Source: Planctomycetota bacterium (GTDB lineage Bacteria > Planctomycetota > Phycisphaerae > FEN-1346 > JAACEH01). Taken from it: a stretch of DNA of 12,705 nt. This document shows, piece after piece, positions 6,692-12,705 of the stretch (positions within the stretch are counted from its first letter, which is position 1; every line of letters begins with the position of its first letter). The notes beneath the pieces were generated by a model. It saw only the letters and a program-made list of their open reading frames with translations, did no database searches and was not told the origin of the DNA. A program made the position numbers and the translations under genes. The stretch covers positions 1 to 12,705 of the forward strand of contig JAFGPY010000436.1 in the NCBI GenBank assembly GCA_016935955.1, read 5' to 3'.

Positions 6692-7532
6692 GCAAAAGAT
6701 GACCGAGCATCCGAAATACCAGTGCCTCGTCGAGGCGTTACGGGCCATGGGACGCGTGGCCGTGGCCTTCTCGGGCGGGGTGGACTCGACGTTTCTTGCC
6801 GCTGCGGCTCGCGACGCGCTGAGCGCCGAGAATGTGTTGCTGGTGACGGCGCTGAGCGAGACCTACGGTCCGCGTGAGCGAGCCGAGAGCCAGGATCTGG
6901 CCGAGCGGCTGGGTCTGGATCGCGTGGTCATCGAGACGCGCGAACTGGATCTGCCGGCCTTTCGCACTAATCCGCCCGATCGCTGCTACCACTGCAAGAA
7001 GGAACTGTTCACGCTGATGGGTGAGGCCGTGGCGGCGCGCGGCCGGTACGTGCTGTGCGACGGGGCGAACACCGACGACGTGGGTGACTACCGTCCTGGG
7101 CGCAGGGCCACGCGAGAACTGGGTGTGCGGAGCCCCCTGGAGGAAGCGGGTCTGACGAAGCAGGAGATTCGCGACCTGTCGCGGGTCATGGGACTGCCGA
7201 CGTGGGACAAACCGTCGTACGCCTGCCTGGCCAGCCGCTTTCCGTACGGCACGGAGATTTCACGCGACGTGGTCGCTCGCGTCGGGGCCTGCGAGGAGGA
7301 GTTGATCGGCCTCGGGTTCACAGGTTGTCGCGTGCGCCACCACGGTGACGTGGCCCGCATCGAAGTGCCGCCGGACCGCATCGCCGAAATCGCTGCGCCG
7401 GCGATGCGCGACCACATCGTCGAACGCTTCAAAGCCCATGGCTACGCTTACGTGGCCCTGGACCTTCAGGGTTATCGCACCGGCAGCATGAATGAGGTGC
7501 TGCCGGAAGAATCTCGCCAGCTTCCGCGTTAA
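6684..7532 (+). CDS. larE: ATP-dependent sacrificial sulfur transferase LarE
   Basis: 282 residues from ATG 6684, with AAGGCG at 6671-6676. The frame is open further up to GTG 6654, but that would lie inside the preceding gene. LarE adenylates the pyridinium dicarboxylate precursor and adds sulfur to it, during assembly of the nickel-pincer nucleotide used by lactate racemase LarA and relatives. Visible signatures: PP-loop SGGVDS (30-35); NPPDRCYHCKKELF with Cys101 and Cys104; DGANTDD (126-132) followed by DYRPGRRA; and KPSYACLASRFPYG with Cys181, the position of the sacrificial cysteine in Lactiplantibacillus LarE. Having all three cysteines matches the subclass that carries a [4Fe-4S] cluster and uses it catalytically. 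Translation is probably coupled to the upstream thiolase through the 8-bp overlap. LarB, LarC and any LarA-type racemase must lie elsewhere. The family call is secure; the client enzyme is unknown. Confidence 0.93.
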   Translation: MTEQKMTEHPKYQCLVEALRAMGRVAVAFSGGVDSTFLAAAARDALSAENVLLVTALSETYGPRERAESQDLAERLGLDRVVIETRELDLPAFRTNPPDRCYHCKKELFTLMGEAVAARGRYVLCDGANTDDVGDYRPGRRATRELGVRSPLEEAGLTKQEIRDLSRVMGLPTWDKPSYACLASRFPYGTEISRDVVARVGACEEELIGLGFTGCRVRHHGDVARIEVPPDRIAEIAAPAMRDHIVERFKAHGYAYVALDLQGYRTGSMNEVLPEESRQLPR

Positions 7533-7564
7533 TGTTAGCAGCCGTCCTGCTCTCCGCCTCCGCA

Positions 7565-7587
7565 TGGCTGCGAGCAGCCACCCTACA
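7565..7587 (-). repeat. Short palindromic intergenic element, copy 2 (TGTAGGG type)
   Basis: Read on the reverse strand it begins TGTAGGG and then TGGCTGC, TC, GCAGCCA, a perfect 7-bp inverted repeat with a 2-base centre (7565-7580). It shares TGTAGGG, GGCT, CGCA and GCCA in order with the element at 1722-1746, in the opposite orientation. It sits between larE and the small membrane protein, with no T-run after the stem. Confidence 0.45.
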
Positions 7588-7615
7588 TTCTTCGTGAATA
7601 CTGAGGACACTGCGC

Positions 7616-8014
7616 ATGGAATTGAGTGAGGCGGATGTGCGTTCGGTGGCCAGATCGCGAGTCCAGATGGTGTGCCTGGTGCTGATGGCGCTGATGCTGT
7701 CAGAGTGCGCAGTCATAGCGGCTCTTCGTCAGGAGATCGCCACTGATGCGTCGGTGTTGGGTTCCGGGCCTCAAGACGTGCTCGGAGGCCTGATTGTGGT
7801 CGGGTTCTCGTGGCTGTTTGCCGGCTGGGTTTGGGCTTCAATACGCATCTGGGATTGCACGTTGCCGCGTGGTGAGAGATGGCGACCATTGAGAGCCATA
7901 TTTGCTGGTTTCGGGCGAATAGGGGCGGTTGTCTCTCTGATCGGACTCGTGCTGGTCCACGTCGCGTTCTTGGTAGTATATGGTCTGGTGATACTCGTGA
8001 TGGCCACATCCTGA
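7616..8014 (+). CDS. Small three-helix membrane protein of unknown function
   Basis: 132 residues from ATG 7616, supported by GAGGA at 7603-7607 with 8-base spacing. I do not recognise a family. Three hydrophobic segments are visible at about 17-37, 56-76 and 103-129. The loop between the second and third is basic (residues 77-93, several Arg), which by the positive-inside rule would face the cytoplasm. Glu30 lies within the first segment and Cys20, Cys31 and Cys81 lie near membrane borders. Codon use is less G/C-biased at third positions than in neighbouring genes, with ATA, TTG, TCA and CTT codons. It is therefore either a recent arrival or a weakly selected gene. It lies 83 bp after larE, so read-through from that operon is possible, and it converges on comEC. 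Palindromes flank it on both sides. Confidence 0.6.
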   Translation: MELSEADVRSVARSRVQMVCLVLMALMLSECAVIAALRQEIATDASVLGSGPQDVLGGLIVVGFSWLFAGWVWASIRIWDCTLPRGERWRPLRAIFAGFGRIGAVVSLIGLVLVHVAFLVVYGLVILVMATS

Positions 8015-8027
8015 GTGGATCTCGGAA

Positions 8028-8045
8028 GGCTCCGAGGACGGAGCC
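8028..8045. terminator. Hairpin after the small membrane protein gene, possible terminator
   Basis: GGCTCCG (8028-8034), loop AGGA, CGGAGCC (8039-8045) form a perfect 7-bp stem 14 bp after the stop codon. No U-tract follows on either strand, so this is a non-canonical candidate. Confidence 0.35.
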
Positions 8046-8081
8046 GGATGAGACTACACAATCGCGGTTCCTGCCGGGGGC

Positions 8082-8105
8082 CATGCTTCTGCTCGCAGAA
8101 GCGTG
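8082..8105. terminator. Long hairpin between convergent genes, possible bidirectional terminator
   Basis: CATGCTTCTG (8082-8091), loop CTCG, CAGAAGCGTG (8096-8105) pair over 10 bp with a single T-G wobble. It lies 25 bp beyond the stop codon of comEC and 68 bp beyond that of the opposing membrane protein gene. A symmetric stem here could stop transcription from both sides, although a U-tract is missing. Confidence 0.4.
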
Positions 8106-8129
8106 CCGAGCAGGGAGACGCTCCAGAAC

Positions 8130-10646
8130 CTAGGGCGAATTCATGACAGAACGTTCGGCTCGGACGCCGGTGTCGCCCATGAAGATGCTCACCGCGCCGT
8201 CGCAATAGGTCTTGTACAGGGCCGTCTCGTCGGGCCACGCGAATTCGCCGCGACGGTTAGTGTCGCGGAACCGCGCCACGCTCATGATAGCCACATCCGC
8301 ACTGCTCGACTTCAGGAACTCGAGAATCTCATCACTCTGCTCGCCATGATGCGGCAACAGTAGCGCATCGCAGCGAATGCTCTGCTCGCGAGCCATGGCC
8401 GCCAGGCGATCGGGCGTAGCATCGCCGGTCAGGATCATGCTGCGGCCTTTGTAGTCGACCTTGAGCACCACACTGGTCGCGTTTGTCTCGGCCGCAGGGG
8501 GCAGCGAGGACGGCGGATTGAGGACCGTGATCGTGACGCCCGGCGGCGCGGGCAAGGTGTCGCCGGCCTGGACGTAGACGATCTGTCGTCCCGACTCCTC
8601 CAGGTAGTTCATCGCTCGGTCGTCGTAACCTTTCTCGTCGGTGAGGAACCTGCGGCTGAGAAAAACGCGGCGGCAGCCGATGCGGTCCAGAACCACCGGC
8701 AGGTCCTTGATGTGGTCGGCGTCGGCGTGGGTCAGCACGACGCCATCCAATCGGCCGACGCCCAGCTTCCACAGTGCGGGGACGGTGACCGTCTCGCCAG
8801 TGCGCTCGGCCAGCAGGCTGCTGCCGCAATCGACCAGCAGGTTATACGAGCCCGGCGCCTGGACGAGTACCGTGTTGCCACTGCCCACGGCCAGGACGGT
8901 GATGCGGATTTCGTGCCGCGGGCCGCGCGGGATGCCGACGCAGATGTAGACGGCGACGAGGACGACCGATGCGGCCGCGAGTTGCCAACGTGCGATCCGC
9001 CATCGCTGCCGCTGCGACCACGTCAGGACGATGGCTAGGGCCATCAGAGCCCAGGGCCAGCCGAAATCGCGGACATAGAAGTGTCCGTACGGCATGCGCG
9101 CCAGCAGGTCGATGGTCTGGCCGAGCCATTGGCTGATTGCTTCGAGAACAGAATTGACGGCTCCGATCGATGTTCCCGCGGCGAACCCTATTGCCGCCGT
9201 CACGGCGCTGGCGAGCAGCAGCACGAAGACCATCGGCAGGACGACGATCGTTCCCAGCACGCCGACAGGAGCCACGACGTGGTAGTGGCTTGCGGCAATC
9301 GGCGTGGCAAAGGCCCAGGCCGTCAAGCCGACCGAGACCATCTGCATCAGGCGTCGCTTGAGTTGCCAGAGCCCGCGGCCGAATCTCGTTCGTTCCTTCA
9401 GCCGCTCCCAGTCGGCCACCGGGAACAGCCGCGCGTAGACACGCGGGTAGACCACGATCAGGGCGAAGGCCACGAGGAACGACAGTTGGAAGCCGCTCTG
9501 CAACAGGTCGGCCGGGTTTAGCAGCAGGACGACCATGGCCGCGGCCGCAAGCGTGTTGAGCAGGTCGCGTCGTCGTCCCAGGAGCCACGAGCAGCACAAC
9601 AGCAGGAAGAAGACGCCAGCGCGGACGACACTCGGCCGCATCTCCGTAGCCAGTGCGTAGACGATGATGAAGACGATCAGTACAATCGCCCGGGTCCGCG
9701 GACCGGCCATCGCCAGTCGCATCAGCCCCAGCAGCAGTCCCGACAGCAGGGCCACGTGCAATCCGCTGACGGCCAGATAGTGCAGGACGCCGGCGCGGAT
9801 GAAGGCCTGTTCGTCGGCGTCGGTCATCCCCGTGCGGTCGCCGATGAGCAGGGCGGGGATGATGCGGGCGGCCGCTCCCTCTTCGTCGGGCATGGCGCGG
9901 CGGAGCCGGGCCCGAAGCCATCCCATCCACCCGTAGGGGTCCCAGGGCGGCGCGCGGCGGCAGGTCACGGCCTCCCAGAACTTCGTGCTCAGCCGGGCGT
10001 GGATGCCGCGCGAGGCGTAGACCTCACGGACGTCGACCTGTCCGGGATTGAGGGGCTCGGACAGTGGCCGCAGCAGGCCGATGAGGGTCATCCGGTCGCC
10101 GGTTCGCGGCCGGGTCTCGATATCGTCGGGCAGAGGTTGTGTGACGATAGCACGCAGCAGGCCGTCAACCGTTTCGCGGCGGCCGTCCACCGTGACGGCC
10201 GTGGCCCGCAGGATCAGGCCCGTGTAAGTGGAGACGTCCTGGCCCTGGAGCAGCAGAGGGTTGTCGGGGTGCCGCGACGGCCGCGGACTCTCCAGCAGCA
10301 CGCCTTCGACCGTGACCAGACGACCGTCCGGCAGGGCGATGCGGCTGACGTCGCGCGGCCCGACCTGCGTGCGAGTGCGCAGCCACCCGGCGCCCAGGCA
10401 GACCCAGAAGATCATCGTCGCAACGACAAACGCCCGCGGCCGGAGGCTCCGGCGGTGCTGAAACACGATCAGCCCAAGCAACGCCGCGAGGGCCGCAACC
10501 AGGTACGTCCAGGACGGTCCGCCCACAGTGTGGCCCACGAGAATGCCGAGGCCCATGGCCACGGCCGGCGCCACCAGCGGCCGGTGCGGTCGCGGCCCAG
10601 CGTCAGGAGGCAAGGGCAAGTCGTCGGGTTGCCGATCTGCATTCAT
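8130..10646 (-). CDS. comEC: Competence protein ComEC/Rec2 with C-terminal metallo-beta-lactamase-fold domain
   Basis: 838 residues from ATG 10646, preceded by AGGTGG (10657-10662). The frame stays open to 10724, but those upstream ATGs have poor ribosome sites and lie above a candidate promoter. ComEC forms the inner-membrane channel through which single-stranded DNA enters the cell during natural transformation. In order: two or three N-terminal helices (about 25-90); a soluble DUF4131/OB-like region (about 100-225); the ComEC membrane domain with GDRTGM (269-274) and LHYLAVSGLH (288-297), continuing to about residue 570; then a metallo-beta-lactamase-like domain with HADADH (640-645), LTGDA (739-743) and PHHG (765-768). 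That tail may be a nuclease that degrades the non-transported strand. The usual VGQGD at the domain start reads VGSGN here. Length is typical for a full ComEC. It stands alone, without visible comEA or pilus genes, so uptake components would be encoded elsewhere. Confidence 0.94.
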   Translation of the reverse strand: MNADRQPDDLPLPPDAGPRPHRPLVAPAVAMGLGILVGHTVGGPSWTYLVAALAALLGLIVFQHRRSLRPRAFVVATMIFWVCLGAGWLRTRTQVGPRDVSRIALPDGRLVTVEGVLLESPRPSRHPDNPLLLQGQDVSTYTGLILRATAVTVDGRRETVDGLLRAIVTQPLPDDIETRPRTGDRMTLIGLLRPLSEPLNPGQVDVREVYASRGIHARLSTKFWEAVTCRRAPPWDPYGWMGWLRARLRRAMPDEEGAAARIIPALLIGDRTGMTDADEQAFIRAGVLHYLAVSGLHVALLSGLLLGLMRLAMAGPRTRAIVLIVFIIVYALATEMRPSVVRAGVFFLLLCCSWLLGRRRDLLNTLAAAAMVVLLLNPADLLQSGFQLSFLVAFALIVVYPRVYARLFPVADWERLKERTRFGRGLWQLKRRLMQMVSVGLTAWAFATPIAASHYHVVAPVGVLGTIVVLPMVFVLLLASAVTAAIGFAAGTSIGAVNSVLEAISQWLGQTIDLLARMPYGHFYVRDFGWPWALMALAIVLTWSQRQRWRIARWQLAAASVVLVAVYICVGIPRGPRHEIRITVLAVGSGNTVLVQAPGSYNLLVDCGSSLLAERTGETVTVPALWKLGVGRLDGVVLTHADADHIKDLPVVLDRIGCRRVFLSRRFLTDEKGYDDRAMNYLEESGRQIVYVQAGDTLPAPPGVTITVLNPPSSLPPAAETNATSVVLKVDYKGRSMILTGDATPDRLAAMAREQSIRCDALLLPHHGEQSDEILEFLKSSSADVAIMSVARFRDTNRRGEFAWPDETALYKTYCDGAVSIFMGDTGVRAERSVMNSP

Positions 10647-10656
10647 GCGGACTGTC

Positions 10657-10662
10657 CCACCT
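10657..10662 (-). promoter_or_regulatory. Ribosome binding site supporting the comEC start at 10646
   Basis: On the reverse strand this reads AGGTGG, 10 bases before ATG 10646. The next ATG upstream (10670) has AGGA directly abutting it, too close to work, and the one at 10724 has nothing convincing. Confidence 0.45.
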
Positions 10663-10674
10663 GTGAACATTCCT

Positions 10675-10702
10675 ATGGTAATCGCTGCCGGCCGCGACGC
10701 AA
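10675..10702 (-). promoter_or_regulatory. Weak candidate promoter for comEC
   Basis: On the reverse strand TTGCGT (10697-10702), a 16-bp spacer and TACCAT (10675-10680) give three and four matches to the sigma70 hexamers. Predicted start near 10668 leaves a leader of about 22 bases before ATG 10646. The match is modest. Confidence 0.28.
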
Positions 10703-10762
10703 GGGGTTGGCCGATTGATCGCACACCCGTGCCCGCGCCGTGGTGACGGATGCGGCTTTTGC

Positions 10763-10791
10763 TTGCCGCTTTTCCGGCGGGTTCGTATCAT
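10763..10791 (+). promoter_or_regulatory. Candidate sigma70-type promoter for the membrane glycosyltransferase
   Basis: TTGCCG (10763-10768), an exact 17-bp spacer and TATCAT (10786-10791) match consensus at four and five of six positions. The expected transcription start, about 7-8 bases after the -10 box, is 10798-10799. This coincides with the ATG at 10799, implying a leaderless message. Confidence 0.5.
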
Positions 10792-10798
10792 GTGCGGC

Positions 10799-12382
10799 AT
10801 GTCAGAGCAGGAGATGGAGATTCACGTGCCGCCGCATCCCAACGTCTGGCAACCGACGCGCCGCCAAGTGCTCGTCGTGACTGTCATCGTCGGTATTCTC
10901 TACGCATTCGCGGTCAATAACCAATGGCGGTTCGGCACCGATTCGGCGCTCTACCTGTCGCTTGGCCGCAGCTTGGCCCGCGGCGAAGGGTTTGTCGTCC
11001 ATGGCGGCCAGGGACTGCCCGGCGGTTCGCCCGGCCTGCCGATCATGATTGCCATCTGCTTTAAGCTCTTCGGCGAGGTGCTCTGGCCGGTCAACCTGAT
11101 GATCTCGGCCATGGGCTTTCTGTCGGCCGTCCTGGTCTATCGCATCGTTCGGTTCGACCGCTCGCGGCGCCTGGCCCTGAATGTTTTCCTGCTGACCAGT
11201 CTCAGCGTGGCCCTCTATGTTCGCAGCTTGAGCGTCGAAAGCGACGTGCCGGCCCTGTTCTTCATGATGGCGGCCCTGTGGTGCCTGCAGAAGTTCACAC
11301 GTGGACCGTGGCGCTATCTGCCGGTTGCCGTCGTCATGCTTCTGGGACTCATCGGTACGAGAATGGTCGGTGCGGTGATGGTCGCCGCCCTGGCCCTCGG
11401 GCTGCTGATCGAGCGCTGCCGCTTGCCGCAATGGAAGAAATGGGTCGGTGCGGCCGCCGTCATGCTCCCGCTGGTCGCCATGGGGTTGGCGGCCCTGGTC
11501 CTCGGTCGCCACGCATCGGCCGCCGGAGGCTACGGTCAGGCCATCCTCGGACGCCTCACCGAGCACGTCCACTGGGCCCAGTTTTACGGCTACGCCCTGA
11601 ACAGTCTGCCGAGCAACTGCTTCCGCCTCCTGACCGGCCAGACCTTGCCGCCGATCTACAGTACACCGATCATACTGCTCATGGCCTACGGGGCTGTGCG
11701 GTTGCTGCGGCAGGGGCGGGCTCTCATCGTGCTGCCCGTCATTGTCTACGTCGTCATGCTTGTCGTTCTTTGGGGCGAGCCCGCAGCCCGCTATCTCGAA
11801 CTGGCTATGCCGCTGATGGTCTACCTGTTCGTCGACGGTGCCCAGGCCTTGGCTGCGGTCGTGCTCTCCGTCTGGCGGCGCGAACACAATGCTCCGGTCT
11901 ATGCCAGCATCATCATCGCGGTTTTCCTGGCCGCCAATCTGCCCAAGACCATCCGCGAGGGACTCTACAAGGCGCACCATCCCCGTTTCGCCGAAATCAC
12001 CGAGCACGGCGCCCTGGCCCGCTGGCAGCCGGTCACCGATTTCCTGGGGCGGCAGACGCTGGCCGACGACGAGGTGATTCTGACGCCCGAGGGCGCCGTC
12101 GTCCATTGGCTCAGCGACCGCGAGACGGTCGACGCACTGGACGCGCCCGATACGGCCCTGGGATCGTGGCGGCTCACGCGAGACACGATCGGCGGCCGCG
12201 TGGTTCGGTTCGTCGTTGTACCGCGGAATTGTCAGGAGAGCGGCTTCTTCTACTTCCTCAAGCACCTCAACCGCAGACGCTGGACGGCTCCGGCCCTGAC
12301 GACCGAACACTTCGAGGTGTACGACTGTCCGCGGGGCACGTTCATCTATCCGCCGGAAGACTATCCCGTGCTATGGCGCTGA
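10799..12382 (+). CDS. GT-C type membrane glycosyltransferase (GT39/ArnT-like)
   Basis: 527 residues if it starts at ATG 10799. The frame is open to TTG 10715, and ATGs at 10790 and 10814 are alternatives. About ten to eleven hydrophobic segments lie between residues 23 and 382, including 23-40, 98-116, 126-142, 172-204, 214-236, 287-325, 335-357 and 366-382. A soluble C-terminal part of about 145 residues follows. Asp48, in GTDSALYLSLGRSLARGEG just after the first helix, sits where GT-C enzymes keep the catalytic acidic residue of their first outer loop. SPGLP (77-81) and SVESDVPALFF (145-155) match other recurrent features of this superfamily, as does RYLELAMPLMVYLF. Such enzymes transfer a sugar from a polyprenyl-phosphate donor to protein, lipid or glycan on the outer face of the membrane. 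Donor and acceptor cannot be told. It is divergent from comEC and appears monocistronic in the window. Confidence 0.75.
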   Translation: MSEQEMEIHVPPHPNVWQPTRRQVLVVTVIVGILYAFAVNNQWRFGTDSALYLSLGRSLARGEGFVVHGGQGLPGGSPGLPIMIAICFKLFGEVLWPVNLMISAMGFLSAVLVYRIVRFDRSRRLALNVFLLTSLSVALYVRSLSVESDVPALFFMMAALWCLQKFTRGPWRYLPVAVVMLLGLIGTRMVGAVMVAALALGLLIERCRLPQWKKWVGAAAVMLPLVAMGLAALVLGRHASAAGGYGQAILGRLTEHVHWAQFYGYALNSLPSNCFRLLTGQTLPPIYSTPIILLMAYGAVRLLRQGRALIVLPVIVYVVMLVVLWGEPAARYLELAMPLMVYLFVDGAQALAAVVLSVWRREHNAPVYASIIIAVFLAANLPKTIREGLYKAHHPRFAEITEHGALARWQPVTDFLGRQTLADDEVILTPEGAVVHWLSDRETVDALDAPDTALGSWRLTRDTIGGRVVRFVVVPRNCQESGFFYFLKHLNRRRWTAPALTTEHFEVYDCPRGTFIYPPEDYPVLWR

Positions 12383-12496
12383 CGCGTCGTGACGCTGAAC
12401 CATCTCGCCGCCGCGCCAATCGTTGTTGACGTCACTGCCGTGCCTGCCCCGCAGGCATGGGTGTGCAGCCGTTGCATGGTTGTCCCTCGCCCCCGC
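12383..12496. other. Convergent intergenic stretch with hairpin, no gene seen
   Basis: This gap separates the glycosyltransferase stop from the reverse-strand coding-like frame at the right edge. It contains an 8-bp palindrome TGACGTCA (12427-12434) and the strong hairpin listed separately. No open frame with coding character or RNA gene is visible. Confidence 0.5.
12438..12460. terminator. Strong hairpin after the glycosyltransferase gene, possible terminator
   Basis: CCGTGCCTGC (12438-12447), loop CCC, GCAGGCATGG (12451-12460) pair over 10 bp with one G-T wobble. It lies 55 bp after the stop codon, between convergent reading frames. There is no U-tract. It may instead be a dispersed palindromic repeat. 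Confidence 0.4.
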
Positions 12497-12550
12497 TCAG
12501 TTGCCGAGTTTACGATCGACTTCACCGGCCAGGGCGAAGAGCTTCTTCGT

Positions 12551-12705
12551 TCATTCCTGCCAGCCGGAGGCCAGCCACCACTGGCGGCCCTTGGCGGCTT
12601 CGGCGTTCCTCGTCTTGCGGTAACCGTTCACGGCCTTTCGGTCGGCCAGGCTGAGGATGAGCCTGACGAACAGGACATTTCCCCGCCCGCCTGCAAAACG
12701 CAAGA
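12551..12705 (-). CDS. C-terminal part of an unrecognised gene entering from the right edge
   Basis: On the reverse strand one frame is open from the window edge to TGA (12553-12551). It gives about 51 codons with strongly G/C-biased third positions from roughly 12676 inward, matching the genes nearby. The other two reverse frames lack that bias, and one stops early. Visible features are a hydrophobic patch (VLFVRLILSLA), then a basic region with ADRKAVNGYRKTRN, and a Trp-rich end (QWWLASGWQE). I do not recognise the family. After the TGA the same frame continues for 17 codons with similar codon bias to a second TGA (12499-12497). The true gene may therefore have been longer and be interrupted here. 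Confidence 0.42.
   Translation of the reverse strand, partial: LRFAGGRGNVLFVRLILSLADRKAVNGYRKTRNAEAAKGRQWWLASGWQE

Noticed and set aside
8842..9930. Reverse open frame of 362 codons inside comEC
   Set aside because: It is out of frame with ComEC, has low-complexity Arg/Pro/Ala composition and lacks any domain signature.
10715..10798. TTG and ATG starts upstream of the glycosyltransferase
   Set aside because: The extension is Cys/Arg/Pro rich, lies across the predicted promoter and the divergent region, and lacks a convincing ribosome site.
10802..12310. Long reverse open frame (502 codons) opposite the glycosyltransferase
   Set aside because: It is a composition artefact rich in Asp, Gln, Gly and His, antisense to a membrane protein with clear helices and conserved motifs.
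12427..12434. TGACGTCA palindrome as a possible operator
   Set aside because: It is a single 8-bp palindrome located after a gene and between convergent frames, with no promoter nearby; chance occurrence is likely.
12457..12654. Forward open frames of about 65 codons in the right-hand gap
   Set aside because: They overlap the hairpin and are antisense to a reverse frame with far better codon bias; no ribosome site or motif is seen.

Overview
This is a GC-rich, densely packed bacterial chromosomal segment with strongly G/C-biased third codon positions. The gene styles (a phosphohexomutase with a short Cys-rich N-terminal extension, a fused FAD/Fe-S 2-hydroxyacid dehydrogenase, stand-alone ComEC, a large GT-C type membrane glycosyltransferase) fit an environmental bacterium, and Planctomycetota/Phycisphaerae is my best guess. 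Nothing here proves that placement. I see no rRNA, tRNA, CRISPR array, transposase or phage gene.

Layout. The left edge (1-93) is the C-terminal tail of a gene that enters from outside. Two forward genes follow: a phosphomannomutase/phosphoglucomutase (146-1678) and a PHP-domain metal-dependent phosphoesterase (1812-2693). They are separated by a 133-bp gap carrying two small palindromes. The PHP gene meets a very long reverse gene tail to tail, with an 11-bp overlap. That reverse gene (2683-5529) encodes a fused FAD-linked oxidase plus GlcF/GlpC-like iron-sulfur protein, of the D-lactate / glycolate / D-2-hydroxyglutarate dehydrogenase type.

Centre. Across a roughly 100-bp divergent promoter region, two forward genes overlap by 8 bp. 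The first encodes a tRNA-thiolation-type PP-loop ATPase with a C-terminal NFACT-R-like region (5630-6691). The second is larE (6684-7532), the PP-loop sulfur transferase for the nickel-pincer cofactor of lactate racemase-like enzymes. A sulfur-insertion operon back to back with an FAD/Fe-S 2-hydroxyacid dehydrogenase is the most suggestive functional grouping in the window, because racemisation and oxidation of lactate-like acids could be linked. No larA, larB or larC is visible here.

Right half. A small three-helix membrane protein of unknown function (7616-8014), with codon use unlike its neighbours, sits between palindromes. It converges on comEC (8130-10646, reverse), the DNA-uptake channel with a metallo-beta-lactamase-fold tail. 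Divergent from comEC is a GT-C/GT39-like membrane glycosyltransferase (10799-12382), whose best promoter would start transcription almost exactly at the ATG, suggesting a leaderless mRNA. The last 323 bp hold a strong hairpin and a reverse-strand reading frame entering from the right edge. That frame hits a TGA and then continues in the same frame for 17 more coding-like codons.

I do not see a convincing entirely new system. The best leads are the coupled PP-loop sulfur-transfer pair beside the dehydrogenase, the Cys motif on the phosphohexomutase, the palindromic element found twice in opposite orientations, and the small membrane-protein island.
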